From positions 1 through 16,216 of the forward strand of contig USDX01000020.1 in NCBI GenBank assembly GCA_900553605.1: a DNA stretch of 16,216 nucleotides, in the 5' to 3' direction. Position 1 is the stretch's first letter; the number at the start of each line of letters is the position of its first letter. Origin of the DNA: an uncultured Eggerthella sp. GTDB taxonomy: Bacteria > Actinomycetota > Coriobacteriia > Coriobacteriales > Eggerthellaceae. Both the position numbers and the translations under genes were made by a program. Below, piece after piece: positions 1 through 6,707 of this stretch. The notes under the pieces are model-generated. The model was not told the origin of the DNA, made no database searches, and saw only the letters and a list, made by a program, of their open reading frames with translations.

Positions 1-1
1 C

Positions 2-34
2 GACGTGCTCTATTCCCAGACGAAGGAGAACTAA
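2..34 (+). CDS. C-terminal end of an upstream gene, possibly hisG (partial)
   Basis: An open frame enters from the left edge and ends with residues DVLYSQTKEN and a TAA stop, three bases before the hisD start. Its last codons carry the AAGGAG ribosome binding site (23-28) of hisD, as is usual for tightly packed operon genes. From operon order in related bacteria the gene is most likely hisG (ATP phosphoribosyltransferase), but ten residues cannot identify it. Confidence 0.4.
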   Translation, partial: DVLYSQTKEN

Positions 35-37
35 ACC

Positions 38-1381
38 ATGAGAAGAATCGAACTTGCTCCCGGTCAGGTTTTCGAAGAGAAGATGCTCAACCGCGTTGGT
101 GCTTTCAACGCCGATGCCCTGGTTGCTGCAACGAATATCGTCGAGGATGTGCGCAAGCGCGGTGACGAGGCTCTGCGTGAGTACACCGCTAAATTTGACG
201 GCGTAGAAATGGAAGAGTTCCGCGTTTCGCAGGAAGCCATCGATGAAGCTATCGCCAAGGTTGACCCGAAGGTGGCCGCCGCCATTCAGAAAGCTGCTTC
301 CCAGATCCGCGATTTCCACGAGCGTCAGAAGCAACAGGGTTGGTTCACCATGCGCGAAGATGGCGCTTTGGTTGGCGCAAAGGTGGAGCCGCTTGATTCG
401 GTGGGCATCTACGTTCCCGGCGGTCGCGCCCTGTATCCTTCTTCGGTTCTGATGAACGCCATCCCCGCTTCTGTTGCGGGCGTGAAGCGCATCGTGTGCG
501 TAACTCCGCCCACGAAGGAGGGTTCTCTTGATTCTGCCATTCTGGAAGCTTGCCGCGTTGCGGGCGTAACCGAGATTTATGCCGTAGGCGGCGCTCAGGC
601 TATCGGTGCGCTGGCATACGGAACCAAGAGCATCAAGCCGGTAGACAAGATCACCGGTCCCGGTAATGCCTTCGTTGCCGCTGCGAAGAAGCTCGTTTCC
701 GGTGATGTGGGAATCGACATGATTGCGGGCCCCTCTGAGGTGTGCGTGGTTGCCGATGAAACCGCTCTGCCCGAGCTGGTTGCCATCGATCTTATGGCAC
801 AGGCTGAGCATGATCCGCTGGCCAGCTGCTACCTGGTAACCTTCAGCTCTGAATACGCCGATGCGGTCGAGGCTGCTATCGAAAAGCACATGGAGGGTTC
901 TACGCGTGCGGAAATCACCACGGCTTCCCTTACCAATAAGGGCCTGATCATCGTGTGCCCCGATACCGAAACCGCCCTCAACACCGTGAACATCATTGCT
1001 CCTGAGCACCTTGAGCTGCACCTGTCCAATGCCATGGAGCTGTTGGGCGCTATTCACCATGCAGGCGCCATCTTCCTGGGCGAATGGACGCCTGAGGCGG
1101 TGGGCGACTACGTTGCCGGCCCCAACCACACGCTTCCCACCGGCGGCACGGCTCGTTTCTCCAGCCCGCTTTCCGTCGACGAGTTCGTGAAGAAGAGCAG
1201 CGTGTTGCAGTATTCTCCTGCTGCTCTGATGCGTGATTCTGAGGCTGTTATCACCCTGGCTGATCACGAGGGGCTTTGGGCTCACGCTCAGAGCGTTCGT
1301 CTGCGCCGCAAGCTGGTTGAACAGGCATTTGAGGATGCCCAGGCTGCTGGCGAGGTTAACGGCGCTGCGGAGGCGAAGTAG
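38..1381 (+). CDS. hisD: Histidinol dehydrogenase
   Basis: Catalyses the last two steps of histidine synthesis: NAD-dependent, zinc-assisted oxidation of L-histidinol to L-histidinal and then histidine, in the cytoplasm. The 447 residues match the usual length. Visible family signatures are GIYVPGGRALYPSS (123-136), KITGPGNAFV (204-213) and DMIAGPSEV (227-235). Predicted zinc ligands are Gln255 and His258 in QAEHDPLAS, Asp357 in VGDYVAGPNH and His416 in EGLWAH; the catalytic Glu-His pair is Glu323-His324 in APEHLEL. The ATG at 38 has an AAGGAG site nine bases upstream. It sits three bases after the preceding stop and three bases before hisC, so it is clearly part of the his operon. No anomaly seen. 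Confidence 0.97.
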   Translation: MRRIELAPGQVFEEKMLNRVGAFNADALVAATNIVEDVRKRGDEALREYTAKFDGVEMEEFRVSQEAIDEAIAKVDPKVAAAIQKAASQIRDFHERQKQQGWFTMREDGALVGAKVEPLDSVGIYVPGGRALYPSSVLMNAIPASVAGVKRIVCVTPPTKEGSLDSAILEACRVAGVTEIYAVGGAQAIGALAYGTKSIKPVDKITGPGNAFVAAAKKLVSGDVGIDMIAGPSEVCVVADETALPELVAIDLMAQAEHDPLASCYLVTFSSEYADAVEAAIEKHMEGSTRAEITTASLTNKGLIIVCPDTETALNTVNIIAPEHLELHLSNAMELLGAIHHAGAIFLGEWTPEAVGDYVAGPNHTLPTGGTARFSSPLSVDEFVKKSSVLQYSPAALMRDSEAVITLADHEGLWAHAQSVRLRRKLVEQAFEDAQAAGEVNGAAEAK

Positions 1382-1384
1382 CCC

Positions 1385-2455
1385 ATGCACGGCGTACGCA
1401 ACTCCCATCCGAACCTTGCGGGCATTGTGCCCTACGATCCGAAGTACCTGCCTGCTAAGCAGTACCTTTCTGCCAACGAAAACCCCAGCAACGTCCCAGA
1501 GGAAGTTCAGCTGGAAATCAGGAAAGCGCTGAAGGGCTTTCCCTTCAATCGCTACCCTGATCCGTTGGGCAATGAGCTGCGCGATCTGATTGCCGAGGCA
1601 AACGGGCTTTCGCGCGAGAATGTGCTGCTGGGTAACGGCGGCGACGAACTGCTCTTCAACTTGGCGCTTACCTGGGGTGGCCCTGGTCGTACCTTCTTGA
1701 ACGTACCGCCTACCTTTTCGGTGTATGAGGCTAATGCGCGCCTTACGGGCACCAAGGTGGTGAACGTTCCTCGCAAGGAAAACTTCGATATCGACGAAGA
1801 AGCAGTGCTTGCCCGCATGGCAGAAGGCGACATCGACTTTGCCGTTATCACCAGCCCCAACAACCCTACTGGCAAGATGGCTAACGAGACGTTTTTGAAG
1901 AAGCTGCTCGATTCCTCCGATGCTCTTATCATGGTTGACGAGGCGTATTTCGAGTTCAGTCGTTTTTCGATGCGCCCGTACCTTGACCAGTATGAGAACT
2001 TGGTGATCCTGCGCACCTTTTCAAAGGCGTTCAGCCTTGCAGGCGTTCGTATGGGCTACCTGTTGGCCAATGCCGGCGTTATCCGCGAGTTCTTGAAGGT
2101 GCGCCAGCCCTATTCGGTCGATTCCGTTTCGCAGGCTATTGCTACGGCGGTGTACCGAAACCGTTCGCTGTTTGTGCCTGGTATCAACCAGATAATCGAG
2201 CAGCGTGGCGTGCTGCTCGAAGAGCTGGGAAAAATGCCTGGAGTTACTGTGTTCGATTCTGATTCGAATTACGTCCTGTTCCGCGTGGCTGATGCCGACG
2301 AGATCTGGCAGGGGCTCTATGATCGTGGTGCGCTGATCCGCGACTTCTCGCACTCTCAGTATCTGGAGAACTGCCTGCGCGTTTCCGTTGGTTCTCCCGA
2401 GGAAAACCAGGTGTTCTTGGGCGCATTGGCGGAGATTCTGAATGAAAGGAGCTAG
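1385..2455 (+). CDS. hisC: Histidinol-phosphate aminotransferase
   Basis: PLP-dependent class I/II aminotransferase that converts imidazole-acetol phosphate plus glutamate to histidinol phosphate. In its 356 residues one can see LSANENP (28-34) near the N-terminus, SPNNPTG (157-163), VDEAYFEF (184-191), the PLP-binding lysine Lys214 in TFSKAFSLAGVRMGY (211-225) and the substrate-carboxylate arginine Arg332 in LRVSVG. The ATG at 1385 follows the hisD stop by three bases, and GGAGG (1369-1373) inside the end of hisD serves as ribosome binding site with an 11-base spacer. Length and motifs fit HisC rather than a general aspartate aminotransferase, and the operon context settles it. Confidence 0.96.
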   Translation: MHGVRNSHPNLAGIVPYDPKYLPAKQYLSANENPSNVPEEVQLEIRKALKGFPFNRYPDPLGNELRDLIAEANGLSRENVLLGNGGDELLFNLALTWGGPGRTFLNVPPTFSVYEANARLTGTKVVNVPRKENFDIDEEAVLARMAEGDIDFAVITSPNNPTGKMANETFLKKLLDSSDALIMVDEAYFEFSRFSMRPYLDQYENLVILRTFSKAFSLAGVRMGYLLANAGVIREFLKVRQPYSVDSVSQAIATAVYRNRSLFVPGINQIIEQRGVLLEELGKMPGVTVFDSDSNYVLFRVADADEIWQGLYDRGALIRDFSHSQYLENCLRVSVGSPEENQVFLGALAEILNERS

Positions 2456-2457
2456 CG

Positions 2458-3057
2458 GTGGCTCAGAAAGAACGTGTTGCGGAGCTTTCCCGCACCACCA
2501 AGGAAACCGATATTGCGCTTTCGCTTGATATTGATGGAACGGGTAAAACCAACATCGACACGGGCGTTGCTTTTTTCGACCATATGCTCGATGCTTTTGG
2601 CCGCCACGGCTTGTTCGATTTGAACGTTAAGGCCGAAGGCGACATCGAAGTGGATGCCCATCATACGGTAGAAGACGTGGGGATCGTTCTTGGCAAGGCG
2701 TTTGCCCAGGCTATGGGCGAAAAGCGTGGTATTACACGCTTTGCCTCCCAGTATCTCCCCATGGACGAGACCTTGGTGCTTGCCGCTGTTGATATTTCAG
2801 GCAGGGGCCAGTTGCATTGGGATGTTGACGTGCCGTTGTGCCTGCTCGGTACGTTTGATACTTCGCTTGCCAAGGAATTCTTCATTGCGTTTGCGACGAA
2901 TGCGCAGGTTACGCTGCATGTGCGCATGGTGGCTGGCGAAAACGCCCATCACATTGTGGAAGCATGTTTCAAAGCGGTTGGTCGCGCTATGTGCCAAGCG
3001 CTCGAAATCAACCCGCGCATTGCGGGCGAGCTTCCTTCCACCAAGGGCTCTTTGTAG
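2458..3057 (+). CDS. hisB: Imidazoleglycerol-phosphate dehydratase (monofunctional)
   Basis: Dehydrates imidazole glycerol phosphate to imidazole acetol phosphate using a dimanganese centre. The 199-residue protein is the stand-alone IGPD form, without the N-terminal histidinol-phosphatase domain of the E. coli enzyme. Metal-binding motifs are visible in both halves of the duplicated fold: FDHML (40-44), DAHHTVED (66-73) and ENAHHIVEA (161-169), and the conserved C-terminal PSTKG is present. The start is GTG at 2458, chosen because AAGGAG (2446-2451) lies six bases upstream and hisC ends at 2455. A histidinol phosphatase must therefore be encoded elsewhere. Confidence 0.97.
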   Translation: MAQKERVAELSRTTKETDIALSLDIDGTGKTNIDTGVAFFDHMLDAFGRHGLFDLNVKAEGDIEVDAHHTVEDVGIVLGKAFAQAMGEKRGITRFASQYLPMDETLVLAAVDISGRGQLHWDVDVPLCLLGTFDTSLAKEFFIAFATNAQVTLHVRMVAGENAHHIVEACFKAVGRAMCQALEINPRIAGELPSTKGSL

Positions 3058-3089
3058 GGAATCGGGGTGCAAGCCCCGTTTCCCCTTTT
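3057..3089 (+). other. Strong hairpin between hisB and hisH, attenuator-like
   Basis: Starting at the last base of the hisB stop, GGGAA (3057-3061) pairs with TTCCC (3080-3084) and CGGGG (3063-3067) with CCCCG (3074-3078), with one T-T mismatch between. A T-G pair closes a GCAA tetraloop (3069-3072). CTTTTCTTCT follows, so this could be a weak intrinsic terminator, a polarity or processing site, or an mRNA-stabilising structure. The base pairing is seen; the role is inferred. Confidence 0.6.
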
Positions 3090-3117
3090 CTTCTACCAGA
3101 AAGGCTGAAAGCAACCG

Positions 3118-3783
3118 ATGATTGCCGTTGTTGATTATTGCAAGGGAAATTTGAAGAGCGTCGAACGCGGGCTTCGGGCGGTAGGTGGCGATGCCCATAT
3201 CACCGACAACCCTGAGGTTATCCGAGCTGCCGATGCAGTAGTGCTGCCTGGCGTAGGCTCGTTCGCCGATGCTTCGCAGCATATGGTGGAATCGGGTCAG
3301 ATGGAAGCGGTGCGCGATGCCATTGCCGCCGGGAAACCCTTTTTGGGCATTTGCCTAGGTGAGCACTTGCTGTTTGAGGCGGGCGTGGAAGGCGCAGCTG
3401 GTCCAGGCGTCGATGGAGCTGTGGGAGATCCCAGCCTTCCCGTCGGGCTGGGAGTGGTTTCTGGCACCGTGGTTCGCATGCCTTCCAAGGATGCTCAGGG
3501 CGTGCTGTACAAAGTGCCCCATGTGGGTTGGAACTCTGTTGAATTCACCGCTGAGTGCCCCCTGTTCGAGGGCATTGCCTCAGGTGAGTGCTTCTATTTC
3601 ACGCATAGCTACATTGCTCCTGAAAACGAATGCGCCGTTGCTACCACCACGCACTCAGTAACGTTCCCGTGCGCAGTGCAGAAGGGGAAGGTATTCGGCG
3701 TTCAATTCCATCCGGAAAAGTCATCGGATGCTGGCGCCAAGGTGTTGGCAAACTTTCTGAAAGTTGTTGAAGCCGGCAAATAG
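3118..3783 (+). CDS. hisH: Imidazole glycerol phosphate synthase, glutamine amidotransferase subunit
   Basis: Class I glutaminase that supplies ammonia through the HisF barrel to make imidazole glycerol phosphate and AICAR. Seen in the 221 residues: VVLPGVGSF (41-49), the oxyanion and nucleophile region with Cys79 in GICLG, PHVGWN (134-139), and the catalytic His198 and Glu200 in GVQFHPEKSS. Two oddities stand out. The nucleophile loop reads CLGEH rather than the usual CLGMQ, so the Gln that normally contacts substrate glutamine is His83. Residues about 88-110 form a Gly/Ala/Pro-rich insertion that makes the protein longer than the roughly 200 residues typical of HisH. The ATG at 3118 has a weak AGAAAGG (3098-3104) and a closer GAAAG (3107-3111). 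hisF, its partner, lies two genes downstream. Confidence 0.94.
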   Translation: MIAVVDYCKGNLKSVERGLRAVGGDAHITDNPEVIRAADAVVLPGVGSFADASQHMVESGQMEAVRDAIAAGKPFLGICLGEHLLFEAGVEGAAGPGVDGAVGDPSLPVGLGVVSGTVVRMPSKDAQGVLYKVPHVGWNSVEFTAECPLFEGIASGECFYFTHSYIAPENECAVATTTHSVTFPCAVQKGKVFGVQFHPEKSSDAGAKVLANFLKVVEAGK

Positions 3784-3791
3784 GGGGCATC

Positions 3792-3837
3792 GGCAAAGAC
3801 CTGCCTAGGTTTGCCCGGTTGAATCGAACGAACTGGG
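3792..3837 (+). other. Two overlapping potential hairpins between hisH and hisA
   Basis: GGCAA (3792-3796) plus ACC (3799-3801) can pair with GGT plus TTGCC (3808-3815). CCCGGTT (3814-3820) can pair with AACTGGG (3831-3837) with one G-U pair. The two stems share bases 3814-3815, so their full forms exclude one another. Neither has a T-run after it. The gap of 73 bases otherwise holds only the hisA ribosome binding site GAAAGGA (3845-3851). Confidence 0.3.
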
Positions 3838-3856
3838 CCTCAGCGAAAGGAACATC

Positions 3857-4576
3857 ATGGATATTCTTCCTGCTATTGATATTTTGGGCGGTAAGGCGGT
3901 TCGCCTGGCAAAGGGCGACTATAACGCGGTAACCGTATACAACGATGACCCTGCAGCTCAGGCTGCTCTCTTCAAGGAGCAGGGTGCGCGTTGGATTCAC
4001 GTGGTCGATCTCGATGGAGCCCGAAGTGGTGTGCCTGAAAATATCGATATTATCGAGCGCATCATCAAGGAAACTGGTTTGAAGATCGAAGTGGGCGGCG
4101 GTATCCGCAGCCTTGAAACCATTGATCGTTTGGCTGAGGCCGGCGTCTCGCGCGTGGTGTTGGGCACTACGTTGGTAACCGACCCTGAATTCGCGAAAGC
4201 TGCTCTGGCCAAGTATCCCGATATGCTTACGGCGGGTATCGATGCCAAGAACGGCGAAGTGGCCGTGGCTGGTTGGCGTGAAGGTGCAGGCGTTCCCGCT
4301 GAAGAGCTTATTGCCGAAATGGGCAAGCTCGGTTTCAAGCACCTGGTGTATACCGATATTTCCCGTGATGGCATGCAGACGGGCATTGATGCGGCTCGCT
4401 ATGTCGAGGTTGCGCGTGTGTTCGGCAATCCTGTTATTGCATCGGGCGGTGTAGCAAGCATCGAAGACGTGAGGAATCTGGCTTCCGTTGCCGATTCTAT
4501 CGAAGGTGTTATCGCAGGTCGCGCGGTGTACGAGGGTACTCTCAGCGTTGAAGAGGCCGCGAAGCTCTGCGGGTAA
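3857..4576 (+). CDS. hisA: ProFAR isomerase (HisA)
   Basis: 1-(5-phosphoribosyl)-5-[(5-phosphoribosylamino)methylideneamino]imidazole-4-carboxamide isomerase, an Amadori rearrangement in a beta/alpha barrel. The 239 residues start with LPAIDILGGKAVRL, giving catalytic Asp8, and show Asp129 in AGIDAKNG, the phosphate-binding VGGGIRSLE (79-87), YTDISRDGM (165-173) and ASGGVASIEDV (195-205). The second-half GGG form and the general sequence look like ordinary HisA rather than the dual-function HisA/TrpF enzyme PriA of Streptomyces and Mycobacterium, although this cannot be settled by eye. ATG at 3857 is five bases after GAAAGGA. It is followed by an unusually long gap before hisF. Confidence 0.95.
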   Translation: MDILPAIDILGGKAVRLAKGDYNAVTVYNDDPAAQAALFKEQGARWIHVVDLDGARSGVPENIDIIERIIKETGLKIEVGGGIRSLETIDRLAEAGVSRVVLGTTLVTDPEFAKAALAKYPDMLTAGIDAKNGEVAVAGWREGAGVPAEELIAEMGKLGFKHLVYTDISRDGMQTGIDAARYVEVARVFGNPVIASGGVASIEDVRNLASVADSIEGVIAGRAVYEGTLSVEEAAKLCG

Positions 4577-4589
4577 ATTCTACTCGTCC

Positions 4590-4737
4590 GGTTGCGGGGT
4601 GCCTTGCGGGTAATCGAGCCGCCCACTCCGCTACCGCTCGCGTTGCTCGCTATGCGCTCCGTTCCGCCGTTCAATTTAAAAAATGGAAAGCTTGAAACGG
4701 CGAGCGCTCTCGCTTACCCGCAAGGCACCCCGCAACC
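4590..4737. repeat. 148-bp palindromic element between hisA and hisF
   Basis: The bases 4590-4613 and 4714-4737 are perfect 24-bp inverted complements; the left arm begins GGTTGCGGGGTGCC and ends GCGGGTAA. After one mismatch the pairing continues with CGAG (4615-4618) and CTCG (4709-4712). Inside, GCGCT (4654-4658) can pair with AGCGC (4703-4707), and CGCCGTT plus CAA (4665-4674) with TTG-A-AACGGCG (4692-4702), leaving an A/T-rich apex around 4675-4691. The whole could fold into one long branched hairpin in DNA or mRNA. No target-site duplication is visible at its ends and it encodes no credible protein. It may be a MITE-like or REP-type insertion, or a structured RNA in the his mRNA. Confidence 0.8.
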
Positions 4738-4802
4738 TGCTTTGACTAACTTTGCCCTGCCGGGCGGCAAGCCAGTCGATAAGGCCACAAGAAAGGAAAC
4801 TA

Positions 4803-5567
4803 ATGCTTACGAAGCGTGTAATACCGTGTATGGATGTTAAAGATGGCCGCGTGGTGAAGGGCGTTAACTTCGTCAACCTGCGCGATGCGGGCGACCCTAT
4901 CGAGTTGGCTCAGCGCTATGACGAGCAGCGTGCCGATGAGGTTATCTTTCTGGATATCACGGCAACGCACGAGGGCCGTGCAACCACGGTGGATATGGCA
5001 AGCCGCGCAAGCGAAGAGCTGCATTTGCCTTACTGCGTGGGTGGTGGATTCCGCAGCGTGGAAGACATTCGCACTATGATTGCTGCTGGTGCCGACAAGG
5101 TTTCTGTGAATTCCGCTGCTATTGCCGACCCCACGCTTATCACGAAAGCGGCTGCGGCATTCGGCACGCAGGCTATCCTGTGCGCGATTGATGCCAAGCA
5201 GGTTCCCGGCAATCCCAACAAGTGGGAAGTGTATGTGCATGGCGGCCGTAAGAACACAGGCCTCGACGCTGTCGAGTGGGCTGCCGAAGCGGCACGCCGC
5301 GGCGCAGGTGAAATCCTTCTTACCAGCATGGATCGCGACGGCAGCAAAGATGGCTTCGACCTGGCGCTCACGCGAGCAGTTTCCCGTGCGGTTAACATCC
5401 CCGTTATTGCTTCTGGCGGCGTTGGCAAGCTTGAGCACTTTGCCGAAGGTATCATCGAAGGCGAAGCCGATGCTGTGCTGGCGGCAAGCGTCTTCCATTT
5501 CGGCGAGCTCACCATCCGCGAAGTGAAAGAATATATGCGCTCCCAGGGGATTCCTGTAAGGCTCTAA
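4803..5567 (+). CDS. hisF: Imidazole glycerol phosphate synthase, cyclase subunit
   Basis: Beta/alpha-barrel cyclase that uses HisH-derived ammonia to turn PRFAR into imidazole glycerol phosphate and AICAR. The 254-residue protein begins MLTKRVIPCMDVKDGRVVKG and carries the two catalytic aspartates Asp11 (CMDVKDG) and Asp130 (CAIDAK). Phosphate-binding segments GGGFRSVEDI (80-89), LLTSMDRDGSKDGFD (172-186) and IASGGVGKLEHF (202-213) are present. The frame is open upstream to an ATG at 4752, but 4803 is chosen because it matches the family N-terminus and has GAAAGGA (4791-4797) five bases upstream. It is separated from hisA by the palindromic element and followed after one base by the next gene. 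Confidence 0.97.
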   Translation: MLTKRVIPCMDVKDGRVVKGVNFVNLRDAGDPIELAQRYDEQRADEVIFLDITATHEGRATTVDMASRASEELHLPYCVGGGFRSVEDIRTMIAAGADKVSVNSAAIADPTLITKAAAAFGTQAILCAIDAKQVPGNPNKWEVYVHGGRKNTGLDAVEWAAEAARRGAGEILLTSMDRDGSKDGFDLALTRAVSRAVNIPVIASGGVGKLEHFAEGIIEGEADAVLAASVFHFGELTIREVKEYMRSQGIPVRL

Positions 5568-5568
5568 G

Positions 5569-6090
5569 ATGCCCACACGAAGGAAAAGCGCTGCTGCCAT
5601 TCGCTCCCAGCAAACTCGCTTCCTGGTTTTCTTCGGGGCTATTGTGGTGTTGGTGGTGCTGACCGTTGTGGCGATTCTGCCTGCTGCCAAACCAGCCGAC
5701 GATCTTCCCCTTTGCGTGGAAGATCAAGACCCGGTGCAGTTCCAGGAGCTGCAGCAATTGCGCCCCGAAGGCGATGGGTGGTCGGAGGGCTTGGCTTCTG
5801 CCTACAGTCTTGAAACCAACGATGGATGGGATGAAACCGCCTCAGGTATACCTTTGAACAACTATTCTCTAACCGTCGCAGTGCCGCAGGAAAACAAGGA
5901 TCTTCTGGGTTGCAGCGTTGAGATTTTCTATGCAGGCAAAACGGTGGAAGCGAAGGTTACCGATACAGGTGCTTTGGCGCCGTTGGGTCGTGCGCTTGAT
6001 TTGAGTCCCGCAACATGGCGTGCGTTTGGTGCTAGCAGCATTGGCGATTGGGGCGTGCGCGGAGTGTTCTATCGATTCGTCGCCGAATAG
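5569..6090 (+). CDS. Membrane-anchored double-psi beta-barrel (RlpA-like) protein
   Basis: A 173-residue protein with a basic N-terminus (MPTRRKS), one hydrophobic helix at about 18-40, and an extracytoplasmic domain. The domain has the layout of RlpA/3D-type double-psi beta-barrels: ASAYS (76-80), a TASG..L....LTVAVP stretch (90-106), GCSVEIFYAGKTVEAKVTDTG (114-134, with the likely active-site Asp132) and GRALDLSPATWRAFG (140-154), ending with GVRGVFYRFV. Such domains occur in peptidoglycan-cleaving lytic transglycosylases and in cell-wall binders; which applies here is not known. The ATG lies one base after the hisF stop with only TAAGG (5557-5561) as ribosome binding site, so it is probably coupled to hisF. 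It has no known histidine role, and the family call is by pattern only. Confidence 0.75.
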   Translation: MPTRRKSAAAIRSQQTRFLVFFGAIVVLVVLTVVAILPAAKPADDLPLCVEDQDPVQFQELQQLRPEGDGWSEGLASAYSLETNDGWDETASGIPLNNYSLTVAVPQENKDLLGCSVEIFYAGKTVEAKVTDTGALAPLGRALDLSPATWRAFGASSIGDWGVRGVFYRFVAE

Positions 6091-6221
6091 TGAGGCAAGG
6101 TGTTTTTGCCGCCTAGTAGTGCGACGGCAGGGATATCAGGTCTGCACACTATGGAACTCGTTTGCACTTTTGCGCTTTGGCGGTGCAATTGTGCCACCCT
6201 TGCAGGTGATAAAAGGAAGCA

Positions 6222-6237
6222 TGCGCAGAACTGCGCA
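6222..6237 (+). other. Small hairpin just upstream of the hisI ribosome binding site
   Basis: TGCGCA (6222-6227) and TGCGCA (6232-6237) pair around a GAAC loop, ending four bases before the GAAAGGG site of hisI. The 163-base gap after the double-psi barrel gene contains no convincing promoter or terminator; GGCAA (6094-6098) and TTGCC (6106-6110) form another short stem. Confidence 0.35.
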
Positions 6238-6253
6238 CGACGAAAGGGCCACC

Positions 6254-6592
6254 ATGAACGAACGTGAAACCGCCGCGTTGCAGGTTGAGGATCTTACCTA
6301 TAACGCCGATGGGCTTATCCCGTGCATCGTTCAGGACGAGCAAACACGCGAAGTGCTGATGATGGCATGGATGAACGAAGAAGCGGTGCGCCGCACTATC
6401 AGCCAGGGCACAACCTGGTTTTGGTCGCGCAGCCGTCAGAAGTTCTGGCATAAGGGCGAAGAATCGGGCAATACGCAGAAGCTGGTTGAGCTTCGTTATG
6501 ATTGCGATGCCGACACCTTGCTCGCATTGGTAAATCCTGCGGGTCCTGCCTGTCATACAGGGGAAACCACCTGTTTCTACCGGTCTTTCTAA
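6254..6592 (+). CDS. hisI: Phosphoribosyl-AMP cyclohydrolase
   Basis: Zinc enzyme that opens the adenine ring of phosphoribosyl-AMP, the third step of histidine synthesis. The 112-residue protein is the cyclohydrolase alone; there is no HisE pyrophosphohydrolase domain fused, so HisE must lie elsewhere. Motifs seen: MMAWMNEEA (36-44), WFWSRSRQKFWHKGEESGN (55-73), the metal-binding DCDAD (83-87, zinc Cys84), ACHTG (Cys100) and CFYR (Cys107). Start chosen at 6254 because GAAAGGG (6242-6248) is five bases upstream; an in-frame ATG at 6221 would add 11 residues but its AAGGA is only three bases away. It stands apart from the other his genes by the double-psi barrel gene. Confidence 0.95.
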   Translation: MNERETAALQVEDLTYNADGLIPCIVQDEQTREVLMMAWMNEEAVRRTISQGTTWFWSRSRQKFWHKGEESGNTQKLVELRYDCDADTLLALVNPAGPACHTGETTCFYRSF

Positions 6593-6593
6593 C

Positions 6594-6707
6594 ATGGCCA
6601 ATACGCTGAAAGCAACAGGTACGGGAGTAGCGCCCTTCTTGTTTGGTCTTGCCGCAGTTGCTTTGCTGGTTGCGGCTCTGATTAAAGACCCCAGAAAGGC
6701 CGAGTGA
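6594..6707 (+). CDS. 37-residue single-pass membrane microprotein
   Basis: An ATG one base after the hisI stop opens a 37-codon frame beginning MANTLKATGTGVAP, with one hydrophobic segment at about 14-30 (PFLFGLAAVALLVAALI) and a charged end KDPRKAE. The stop TGA overlaps the GTG start of the next gene (GTGA). There is no good ribosome binding site, so it would depend on termination of hisI translation. I do not recognise a family. The hydrophobic pattern, the tight fit between genes and the stop/start overlap argue it is real, but a chance frame is possible. Confidence 0.55.
   Translation: MANTLKATGTGVAPFLFGLAAVALLVAALIKDPRKAE

Noticed and set aside
3857..4576. HisA as the dual HisA/TrpF enzyme PriA, as in other actinobacteria
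   Set aside because: The sequence (for example VGGGIRS and RLAKGDY) looks like ordinary HisA by eye; without trp genes in view the dual role is not supported.
4592..4840. Short plus-strand frame through the hisA-hisF palindrome
   Set aside because: Its sequence derives from the inverted repeat (both strands give similar peptides) and it runs into hisF; it has no ribosome binding site.
4800..5690. 296-codon minus-strand frame opposite hisF and the next gene
   Set aside because: Antisense shadow of hisF; low-complexity His/Ala/Arg composition and no domain pattern.
6162..6190. Possible internal promoter TTGCAC with GCAATT before hisI
   Set aside because: The -10 matches only about half of the consensus and there is no extended TG; too weak to claim.
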